A stretch of DNA of 22,387 bases from a virus. Positions 1-7,861 of the stretch are shown piece after piece. Position numbers and translations under genes: made by a program. The stretch lies in the IMG/VR virus record IMGVR_UViG_3300017917_001447, positions 1 to 22,387 of that record. One strand, written 5' to 3'. The notes under the pieces were generated by a model. The model saw nothing but the letters and a program-made list of their open reading frames with translations, did not search any database and had not been told where the DNA came from. How positions within the stretch are numbered: position 1 is the first letter of the stretch; every line of letters begins with the position of its first letter.

Positions 1-41
1 AAGTCTTCAGCTTTTTTGTTTTGTTCTTTGTTCGCTTCCAT
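1..41 (-). CDS. Start of an unidentified gene, cut by the window edge
   Basis: An ATG at 41-39 opens a minus-strand frame reading MEANKEQNKKAED before the window ends, a very hydrophilic K/E/N-rich N-terminus. An ATATTTAT-type promoter-like motif lies about 30 bp upstream (72-82), the same arrangement as in front of the other late genes here. That context supports a real start. Too little is visible to name a product. Confidence 0.5.
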   Translation of the reverse strand, partial: MEANKEQNKKAED

Positions 42-71
42 GATAAAATAATTTATAATGTCTTATGTTAC

Positions 72-82
72 ATATAAATATC
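72..82 (-). promoter_or_regulatory. ATATTTAT-type late-promoter-like motif
   Basis: Read in the direction of transcription the site is GATATTTATAT, followed after about 30 A/T-rich bases by the ATG at 41. It matches the core seen upstream of the sheath, tube, gp26-like and other late genes in this window. Assignment as a promoter is inferred from recurrence and position. Confidence 0.45.
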
Positions 83-91
83 ACGGAATTA

Positions 92-487
92 CTAAAAAAC
101 CCTAGATATGTTAAAAATACAAAGCTCGTTCTGGTTTATTAGTATGAATTTATTTTGATATTCATTCCAATCTAACTTTATTGATTTGTTATCTATGTTA
201 CCTACTGACTCAGGGAATTTTTCTTCTATGAGTTTGTTTATAGCATTTATTGTGTATAACGCATCACCCTTCTTGTGGATAACAACAGCGTTTGGAAATA
301 GATTTTTAAAGTTTAATGGTTTCTCAGTGTTTATTGTTAGTCTAAAAGTCATTATAACCTTAGATTCGTCGTCAAGGTTTTTATAACAAAACACTTTTTC
401 AATGTCGAATTCTGATTTCAAATAACTTAAAAACCAATCAACTCTTTCTGGGAATATAAAGGATGCTAATAATATTTGTTTATTCAT
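92..487 (-). CDS. Uncharacterised 131-aa phage protein
   Basis: This ORF overlaps the end of the preceding gene by 8 bases (the ATGAATAA arrangement), so the two are very probably translated from one message. The protein is soluble, with no signal peptide or membrane segment. It has a compact alpha/beta look: an N-terminal strand-like stretch (QILLASFIF), a central KKGDALYTINAINKLIEE helix-like region at about residues 72-89, and a C-terminal DWNEYQNKFILINQ segment. I do not recognise a family with known function. Position after the hub gene suggests a late-expressed or baseplate-associated role, but that is only context. Confidence 0.75.
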   Translation of the reverse strand: MNKQILLASFIFPERVDWFLSYLKSEFDIEKVFCYKNLDDESKVIMTFRLTINTEKPLNFKNLFPNAVVIHKKGDALYTINAINKLIEEKFPESVGNIDNKSIKLDWNEYQNKFILINQNELCIFNISRVF

Positions 488-1076
488 TTCTTACGGAATA
501 CAAAAATGGTAAAAATCTAACTTGGTTTTCCAAGTCTTCGATTATATTTTTATATTCTATAAATATGTCGTCATAGCTCAAAAATACTGAGCTTAGCTTA
601 ATTATTTTGTCTTTTATCTTATCAACATTTAACCCCATATACTTAAGGAGTTTTAAATCAACACCAAAAACAAAACCATCACCATAAATATATAACATAT
701 CTTTGTGTTGATAAGTGATTTTGTTTTTTAAATTGTAGATTTTTCTAAGTATTTTTAGAAGCGATTTTTTCTTGTATTGAATTGGGTCCACAAACACATA
801 ATTTATGTTCTTAACCAACTCGTGGTAAACAAAATATTTAAACCATTCTAATTCAAAGTTGTGTTTGTCTCTGTTTTCTGTCCTTTTGGTTGTCCAATAG
901 ATATTGTCAGTTACTTTTATTTCACCGACATCGTAGTTAGGGTATAGTTTGTCAGTTAAGTCAAAACCAATAATTAACGTGGGTAATCCATGGATTATTT
1001 CATCCATGGATTCAACCACATTAAAGTCTTGTGAAACATTAATTTGTGTTTTAGTGACTATATTGGCAAATTTCAT
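480..1076 (-). CDS. Uncharacterised 198-aa phage protein
   Basis: The start ATG at 1076 lies 31 bp after the stop of the giant hub gene. The protein is acidic/basic mixed and soluble, with a hydrophobic strand (TLIIGFDL, about residues 32-39), a central aromatic stretch (NIYWTTKRTE, about 58-67) and Lys/Ile-rich helices further on. No catalytic motif that I can name is present. Its 3' end overlaps the next gene by 8 bases, making a two-gene unit. The sequence in front of the ATG resembles a Bacteroidota promoter, so it may be read separately from the hub. Function unknown. Confidence 0.78.
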   Translation of the reverse strand: MKFANIVTKTQINVSQDFNVVESMDEIIHGLPTLIIGFDLTDKLYPNYDVGEIKVTDNIYWTTKRTENRDKHNFELEWFKYFVYHELVKNINYVFVDPIQYKKKSLLKILRKIYNLKNKITYQHKDMLYIYGDGFVFGVDLKLLKYMGLNVDKIKDKIIKLSSVFLSYDDIFIEYKNIIEDLENQVRFLPFLYSVRNE

Positions 1077-1080
1077 ATTG

Positions 1081-1112
1081 CAAATATACTAAACAAATTT
1101 CAATTGATTAAA
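1081..1112 (-). promoter_or_regulatory. Possible Bacteroidota-type promoter, near-leaderless start
   Basis: In the minus direction TATATTTG (1088-1081) matches the Bacteroidota -7 consensus TAnnTTTG exactly. A TTTA (one mismatch to the -33 TTTG) lies 20 bp upstream, within the usual 19-21 bp. Only four bases separate the -7 element from the ATG at 1076, so the transcript would start at or next to the start codon. The site could equally be a degenerate copy of the ATATTTAT late motif or a chance match in AT-rich DNA. Confidence 0.3.
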
Positions 1113-4100
1113 CACTTAGCGAATTATTTTTTATTTTTTGATAATATTGTTGCGCATAAGAATATCTAACACTAGGAGTTGGGTATTCCGAAAATATAGT
1201 ATTAGACCAACCAGTTGTACCATAAACTGTTCTTTCATATGTTACATAAAAAATTTCACAAGCATCGTTTACGCTTTCAACGTTTTTCAAAGCGTTTAAT
1301 GTGTATGTAAATTTATTAACCAACTCATAATTTAAGAAACCTATTTGAGCTTCTTTTGAATTTAATTTTAATTTATTTTTTTTAGCATATTCTACTAAAT
1401 TAGTTTGTCTGTCAGCTCTCCATTGTGCTAAACCATAAGCTCCTTTATTACCACCATCAGCGTTAAATGCTCCCGCAACAAAACGACTTTCAGCAAATAA
1501 ATTACCCATAATACCAGCTATGGCTTCATCAGATAATTTCGTGTCTTTTTTAAGTTGTTTATATATAGCATCAGCAGGTATCGAATCTTTAGATAAAATA
1601 AGGTTAGGATTAGATTCACTACCATCACCAGATTTAATATATCTATAATCACAACCAGTATATACTGCAACTTTATTATCTTTACCTTTAGGGTTTTTAA
1701 CAATACTTTTATATTCAGCTGTTACTTTAGGTGTGTAACCATAAGTTGAAGGTTGTTTGTTGTATAAACACTTAGCTGATGTACCATGGTATTCAAAATG
1801 CCAAAATTCTTCAACACCTTTATTTTTACCCTCTCTAAGATTTTGCGGTATAATAAAACCAAATTTATAACTATTATCTAAAAACCATTTTAAAGATGGG
1901 TTTATATCTATATTAAAACCTATTTCAATTGTTCTTTTATTGTTAGGTATTGGTGTTTTGTTTTCAATAATTTCTTTTTCACCATTAACAAGATATTCAG
2001 CTTCTTTTTGTGCTAAGAATTGAAAATCAACCGCCACACCCCAACCATGATTTGAATTACCAGGATAAGCAGCAGTTCCGTCACCATTTGATGCAGCATA
2101 CAAATCTCTTTGTTTTTGTATGTTTCTAAACAAACTATTTATTGAAATGTAACCCTCTTTTTTATTATCAAATTTATATTTAGGGAAACTATTAGATTTA
2201 GCGTGTGTCACAAATGCGTTAAGCATTTCAACAAGTGCATCAGTAGCTTCAGTTATTAGAATATTTTCATTAGGTATATTTTGTTTAGCATTGTAAACAT
2301 CTGTTATCTCTGGTACTAATTTTGATGTGATGTTATTTTTAAATGGATTACCGTTAGAACCTTGATTTTCTGCTATTGTCGCAACTAAAGGTGGGTATGA
2401 GCCAGCTGCAACAGCATTAGCAGAGCCTGTAGCATTTTCACCCATTTCTAATATTTTAATTAAGTTTGAATAAGCATCAGCCACATCAAATATTGGCGTT
2501 TCAACAGCTCTAATTCTAGTACCAGTAAAAATAGTAGACATATGGTTTGGTTTTATATTATGTCTAACTCTAGTAATCATATAAGCACCATGAAACATTG
2601 GTATATTATCTAATTGAAAATACATAAGTGGTTGAACCATGGCATTACCGAGCATTTCAATTTCAGCTGAATAACTTCTAACCGCGTATACATTATACAT
2701 ATTTTGACCAGCAAATCTATTTTGGTTTTCACCATTTTTATCTGCAATATCACTAATGATTTTTAAAGATTCTTCAGTTTCAGCAAACTCTGTTTGGTCT
2801 AAAGAAATATCTTTAAATATATTTTGATTTTGTTGTGAATATTTAACGCTAAACACAGATACTGGGTCTTCATATGGTTTTGCCACACCATCAACATCAA
2901 CTGTTCTTAAATCTTGTTTAAAATCTTCAGGTACTGAGGTTGATAAACTATTGTTTAAATCACATCTAATGTCAAAACCATCATTAGGGAATCTAGCTTT
3001 ATTGAAATCTAATTGTATTGAAGGTTGTCCTGCATAAACCGAAACAAATGATGGACCACAAGATGTGATAGGGTTATCGTAATTTGAAAAAGGTTTAAAC
3101 ATGTCTTTCAATACTTTTTCATCATAAAAATTTATGAAGGTTGGTAAAGAATGAAATGTGAATTTATTATCTGTTAATATTTTAGAAATCATATTATATG
3201 ATGTCATGTTTGGTGAAGTTGATACATCGGTACCTATTGGTGTTGGGTCAATGAACATTTCATCACCTATGTCTTTAAACGACCTAGTGACAAATCTAAA
3301 ACTATCAATCAACCTAGGTTGTGTATTGTTATATTTAACAGATAATGCTTTATCAACATTAACATTGTTACCATCTTTAGGATTTTGCCCGCATTGGAAA
3401 ATTATATTGTTTTCATCTGTAACACCAGCTAACCATTTTTCATAAACATTTTTACAGTGATTGTAAAGCATTAATTTTATCTGTTCTTTATCCGCAGTGT
3501 TAAAAGTTTCAAATAATGTTTTATCTTCTTGTGTTTGAACACCTGAATTTATTTCTTGTTTTATCGCGTCTAACAAATATGTTAAGTATGATGTTAATTT
3601 TGTAGATGTAACAGATATTGGAGTTCTTATAATTTTTTGATTTAAATTAGAAGCTTTCACATTAAAACCAGGTGACCTCCATATTGCATAACCAGTATTT
3701 GCAATGATTAGTTCTTCATTAAAAGCTGTTAATAATTTCTTTACAGCATTTGATTCATCTTTTAATTCTAAGAAAATGTATTCATAACCACCAACTTGAT
3801 AACTTACGTTTCCAACTGGAACCATTTCTTTATAATTTCCGTAGTTTTTAAAGTTGTTTTTAATTACATCACCATTAAAATAATATTTATCGTCTATTTC
3901 AGTTAAAAAATTACCAGTACCAGTATTTATTAATTTATCAACTAACCCACAAAATGTAGTAGACGGTCCATCAAATATCTCTAAACTATCTTTTAAAACT
4001 TTAAATGATGTGTAACCACCTAAATCACCATTAACAAAATCAAAAAATACTTTTTTGAATTCATTTTTAACTTGAATTGGTAGTGTTAAAAGAATACTAT

Positions 4101-7100
4101 TATCATCTATTTCTACAGATTTATTTTCAAATATTTTTGGTAAATAATGATTGTCTGATGGTTCTGCTGGCCATGAAGTAGCATTATTACCACATGTTTT
4201 TTTCCAAATTATAGGGTCTTTAATTCCTCTACCACCGCCAACTATTTTTCCATTTAATGTTTCTGGATTTTCTTTTGACATCCACCATAACAAACCACCA
4301 ACATAAGCAACCCAAAGTCTTGGTGCGTGAACAAAACCACCGCTTATATCAAATAAATGTCTAATTTCTGGTATGTTAAATGGGTCTGGTTTTTTATAAT
4401 CAATATTAAAAGGTATTGTATTTAAAAACAACAAAGCCTTAACATAATCTTCTGCTGGTATAGTAGTATTATTCTGCAATGTAACTTTTGCATCTTTTTG
4501 TAAATAATACCATTTACTACCAAATAATGAAAATGCTGTGTATATATCTTCAGCTGTCAAACTTGTATACTGTGAAATATATGGATAAGTGACACTAGTA
4601 GTGTCTTTTATTTGTGTAGCTAAAAGTCTATTCTTACCTAAACTACCATGAATATGATTCCCACCTTGACCAGAACTAAATTCATAATAACCAGCTCCAG
4701 TTGTTTTTTTATATAGATAGTCTTTTTGTTCTGAAGGTAGTTTATTATACGCTAAATTTCTATTTCCAGTTATATTTAAATCGTATGCTGTTGTTAGTGA
4801 TACATCAGTTTTTTTTCTGGTATATGATAAACCTAATCTATAACGACCATCATTAGAATAAAAAACATACATAGACGGTGTGTCAGCTGGTATACCGTTT
4901 GCAAAATCAATTGAAGTGAAATCTTGGATACCGTATACACCACCAAAAGGGTTAAAACCAGAATTTTGGATGTCGTTTTGTTTTAAACTTTCTAATATTA
5001 ATTTTGAATCTGTATTTACGTTTGATTCTAAACTACCATTTAAAGTATATTCTTCTTTGGTTAATATTTTTACATAAATACCACCATCAAAATATTTTTT
5101 GTTGTCAACAGTTTTTACGTCTGGTTCACCATAAAAAGGTCCATAATTTGTTAAAAATAAATTACGACCAATATTTTCACCATTTAAATTACCGTTTGCA
5201 AACTCTATCATTTGAGTTTGTTTAACTGATTTTGCTACTGTTAATGTTTCTGGGTTTGTATTACTAAACGTAGATTGTTGTTGGTTAAAAGGTGTTGAAG
5301 TTGGTGGTACATAAAGTGGGTTATTAACAACCACTGTTTCAGGTTCAACCACAATTTCTTTACCATCTATATCATAACCTATTGGCAATAATTTTGCAGC
5401 ACTGTTATCATCTTCTTTTAGATAATTATAAAAATATCTGTTATTTTCCAAATTAACAACTGGTCTAACTTTTTTATTAACAGTACCTGTAGATTTTAGA
5501 ATTTGATTAATATTAAGAGTGGTAATAACTCTTTTTATTTTTTCATCTTTAATACTATTAATAATAGTTTTAGCCTCATTTTCAGCCAGTTCTTTAATTA
5601 TATCTTCTTTGATATATGTTTCATCGTTTGTATAACCAAAAAATGTTATAGCTCTAAGTAATATTAGTCTATTAATTGATTCGGGTTTTGTTGAATCAAT
5701 TCTCAAGTAAGGATTTAAGTAACCTTTATTTTCATTATTATTTAAAAAATCTGGTGAATTTAAAGGTAAATCTAATACGTTTGTAGGTAGATATATTTTT
5801 AAATCTTTATTTGTTAAAGAGTCTATTTGTTTCTCCGCGTTAGCTTGATATATAAAAGCATTTAATAGATTATCAATGTATTCTACTTCTGGGATTGCAT
5901 TTCTATTCTCAATTCTAGGTGATGAACCTATGAATTTCTCAGTATAAGGTTGTGAATCTTTTGATTTTTCATAATAGCTAGGCCATGGATGATAATTATC
6001 ACCCACATAATCATTACTTCTAGTATCACCAGCAAATATTTTATCTAATTCTTGTTTTCTATTTTCATTGTTATCAGCTGTTATCGAAACTTTGTAAATT
6101 GTGTGCAAAAAAGTTTCAATAGCTGAAGTAAAGATTTCAATTATATTTCTAACATTAGGGTTTAATTTTATCTCTCTTGCTATTGTGTCTCTAACTTCTA
6201 TAGCTAAATTTTGATTAGCTTCAACTAAACTACTTTCAATTATTTGTTTTATGTTTCTTGTTTTTTCTAGTTGACTTCTTAAATCGTAAACTAAAAAAGT
6301 AATATCATCACTTAATGTTATATTATTTGATGTTAATTCAGAATTTAAGTCTTTTTTAAAATTCAGTAAGTTTTCACTAGTAAAACCATTAATTTCAGTT
6401 GACTCATTTACATCAATTATTTTTTTTGTTAAATCAGTTATTGGTTGACCAACTTTTAATTCATCATAATTTATAGTAACACCTTGAATATTTAAATTTT
6501 TTATTGTGTTTACCTGTGTTTTTATATTTTCATTTTTAGAATTAAAAACTTCTGTTAAACCAACATTATTTGTTATTGGGATGTTGTCTAATCTAAGAAT
6601 AAACCTAGTACTATCTAAAGTTCTAGCTTGTGAACCAATTAAACTATCAAAAATTGAAAAACCTTTCAATGTGTTCTCGATTTCCTCAATACTATTTTTT
6701 GCATCGGAAAATGTTTTTAATATTTGAGAATTCTCTGAATTTTGTGAAGCTTTCTGTAATTCTTCGCTTAAAGTTGCTATTAAATTTCTAAATTCATGAA
6801 TTGTTGGTACTTTATTTTCTTTGTTTTGGTTATAAGCAGCAAAAATTTCAGCGCCAATTTTTGTTGATTGGTTTGCTTTTAATACACCTATAAGCATATC
6901 TGCTAACATAGCATAAGTATAACCAATAAATTCAGCTCTAATTTCAAAATTACCAGTTTGTGAATTGAACTTAGAGTTAAACTTTACCATGTGAAGACAA
7001 TATTTTACAGGATACCCATAATAACCCTTAACCTCTAACTCAAATAAAGGATATGGAAAATCAAAAAATACAGAATATGGGTTTTCACTTCCAGCTTGTT

Positions 7101-7536
7101 TTAAATTATCTTCATTTTGAAAAATACTAGAACCTCTAACATCTATAAAATCGATAGTAACTTTAGGAACAATTGATGTGTCGAAGTCAATATCTATATT
7201 GGTTATACCTAATGTTTCATTGTTAGAATCCAACTCAAACACGGTTGTCAAATCAGTAAACTTTGTTGTTAAAGTTTTTCTACCGTTAACTAATGAACCA
7301 TCAAAAAAACTAACACTAATACTTTTAGATGATTGTGAAGTAGCTCCATTATCACCACCTTCTTCTGCTATAATAACAGTTCTACCTCTTCTATATGAGG
7401 TTAATTTAACTTGAATCGTTAAGTCTTCATTAGGTACTGGTATGTTTCGATTTAAATCACCACCAACAAAATCGTTAGGGTCAACTAACCTTAATCTATT
7501 ACCGCTTATAGCGCATCCAGCTTTTTTATTCTCCAT
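1108..7536 (-). CDS. Giant baseplate hub protein with C-terminal M15 peptidase and tail lysozyme domains
   Basis: This 2142-residue protein probably forms the central baseplate hub/spike. About residues 1-1705 look structural. Residues about 1615-1705 hold a hub-like stretch (EIEMLGNAMVQP..., then GAYMITRVRHNIKPNHMST) of the kind I associate with gp27/gpD-like hub proteins of contractile tails. Residues about 1735-1925 form a VanY/M15-type D-Ala-D-Ala peptidase: the zinc-binding pattern S-N-H1830-G-x-G-x-A-x-D1837 and E1910-F-W-H1913 are intact. After a linker, about 1988-2138 resemble a phage tail lysozyme, with a probable catalytic Glu2016 in NLFAESRF and a YGLAQW motif. The ATG overlaps the gp53-like gene's stop by 11 bases, so the pair is co-translated. 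T4 splits these jobs between gp27 and gp5 (576 aa with one lysozyme), so both length and domain content are unusual. Role at infection: local peptidoglycan digestion in the periplasm. Confidence 0.88.
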   Translation of the reverse strand: MENKKAGCAISGNRLRLVDPNDFVGGDLNRNIPVPNEDLTIQVKLTSYRRGRTVIIAEEGGDNGATSQSSKSISVSFFDGSLVNGRKTLTTKFTDLTTVFELDSNNETLGITNIDIDFDTSIVPKVTIDFIDVRGSSIFQNEDNLKQAGSENPYSVFFDFPYPLFELEVKGYYGYPVKYCLHMVKFNSKFNSQTGNFEIRAEFIGYTYAMLADMLIGVLKANQSTKIGAEIFAAYNQNKENKVPTIHEFRNLIATLSEELQKASQNSENSQILKTFSDAKNSIEEIENTLKGFSIFDSLIGSQARTLDSTRFILRLDNIPITNNVGLTEVFNSKNENIKTQVNTIKNLNIQGVTINYDELKVGQPITDLTKKIIDVNESTEINGFTSENLLNFKKDLNSELTSNNITLSDDITFLVYDLRSQLEKTRNIKQIIESSLVEANQNLAIEVRDTIAREIKLNPNVRNIIEIFTSAIETFLHTIYKVSITADNNENRKQELDKIFAGDTRSNDYVGDNYHPWPSYYEKSKDSQPYTEKFIGSSPRIENRNAIPEVEYIDNLLNAFIYQANAEKQIDSLTNKDLKIYLPTNVLDLPLNSPDFLNNNENKGYLNPYLRIDSTKPESINRLILLRAITFFGYTNDETYIKEDIIKELAENEAKTIINSIKDEKIKRVITTLNINQILKSTGTVNKKVRPVVNLENNRYFYNYLKEDDNSAAKLLPIGYDIDGKEIVVEPETVVVNNPLYVPPTSTPFNQQQSTFSNTNPETLTVAKSVKQTQMIEFANGNLNGENIGRNLFLTNYGPFYGEPDVKTVDNKKYFDGGIYVKILTKEEYTLNGSLESNVNTDSKLILESLKQNDIQNSGFNPFGGVYGIQDFTSIDFANGIPADTPSMYVFYSNDGRYRLGLSYTRKKTDVSLTTAYDLNITGNRNLAYNKLPSEQKDYLYKKTTGAGYYEFSSGQGGNHIHGSLGKNRLLATQIKDTTSVTYPYISQYTSLTAEDIYTAFSLFGSKWYYLQKDAKVTLQNNTTIPAEDYVKALLFLNTIPFNIDYKKPDPFNIPEIRHLFDISGGFVHAPRLWVAYVGGLLWWMSKENPETLNGKIVGGGRGIKDPIIWKKTCGNNATSWPAEPSDNHYLPKIFENKSVEIDDNSILLTLPIQVKNEFKKVFFDFVNGDLGGYTSFKVLKDSLEIFDGPSTTFCGLVDKLINTGTGNFLTEIDDKYYFNGDVIKNNFKNYGNYKEMVPVGNVSYQVGGYEYIFLELKDESNAVKKLLTAFNEELIIANTGYAIWRSPGFNVKASNLNQKIIRTPISVTSTKLTSYLTYLLDAIKQEINSGVQTQEDKTLFETFNTADKEQIKLMLYNHCKNVYEKWLAGVTDENNIIFQCGQNPKDGNNVNVDKALSVKYNNTQPRLIDSFRFVTRSFKDIGDEMFIDPTPIGTDVSTSPNMTSYNMISKILTDNKFTFHSLPTFINFYDEKVLKDMFKPFSNYDNPITSCGPSFVSVYAGQPSIQLDFNKARFPNDGFDIRCDLNNSLSTSVPEDFKQDLRTVDVDGVAKPYEDPVSVFSVKYSQQNQNIFKDISLDQTEFAETEESLKIISDIADKNGENQNRFAGQNMYNVYAVRSYSAEIEMLGNAMVQPLMYFQLDNIPMFHGAYMITRVRHNIKPNHMSTIFTGTRIRAVETPIFDVADAYSNLIKILEMGENATGSANAVAAGSYPPLVATIAENQGSNGNPFKNNITSKLVPEITDVYNAKQNIPNENILITEATDALVEMLNAFVTHAKSNSFPKYKFDNKKEGYISINSLFRNIQKQRDLYAASNGDGTAAYPGNSNHGWGVAVDFQFLAQKEAEYLVNGEKEIIENKTPIPNNKRTIEIGFNIDINPSLKWFLDNSYKFGFIIPQNLREGKNKGVEEFWHFEYHGTSAKCLYNKQPSTYGYTPKVTAEYKSIVKNPKGKDNKVAVYTGCDYRYIKSGDGSESNPNLILSKDSIPADAIYKQLKKDTKLSDEAIAGIMGNLFAESRFVAGAFNADGGNKGAYGLAQWRADRQTNLVEYAKKNKLKLNSKEAQIGFLNYELVNKFTYTLNALKNVESVNDACEIFYVTYERTVYGTTGWSNTIFSEYPTPSVRYSYAQQYYQKIKNNSLSV

Positions 7537-7846
7537 AAAGTGTTAAATGTGTTGAAACTTGAGACATATACCTTTGCATAGCATCGTTAAAAGGATAAGG
7601 TACTCTTATAATTGTATTATCTGGAATATTAAACTCTAACCCACCATATTGTGGGTTGGCAAGCATAATTAACCAACCAGTGTAAGGATTATTATAATAA
7701 TCATTACTTATTTTGTCAAGTCTAGAAACACCTTTTTTGTAAACAACTAATTTATCTTCTGCGCCTTGTGATATTGTTATACCAGGAATTGGTTTAACCT
7801 CAGAATTAACTCTAAATCCGTTATATCTATCATAATATTGTGCCAT
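7526..7846 (-). CDS. gp53-like baseplate wedge protein with LysM-like fold
   Basis: This 106-residue protein has a LysM-like core (about residues 40-90): VSRLDKISNDYYNNPYTGW, then LANPQYGG and a PDNTIIRVPYP end. The pattern is typical of the small LysM-type tail proteins that T4 phages call gp53 (baseplate wedge) and other myoviruses gpX. In T4, gp53 clamps neighbouring wedges together around the hub. Here the gene sits between two huge baseplate genes: 15 bp after the OmpA-containing protein and overlapping the hub start by 11 bases, which fits that job. It is about half the length of T4 gp53, so only the LysM part may be kept. Family assignment is by motif, not by search. Confidence 0.72.
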   Translation of the reverse strand: MAQYYDRYNGFRVNSEVKPIPGITISQGAEDKLVVYKKGVSRLDKISNDYYNNPYTGWLIMLANPQYGGLEFNIPDNTIIRVPYPFNDAMQRYMSQVSTHLTLYGE

Positions 7847-7861
7847 AATTTTAAATTTTTA

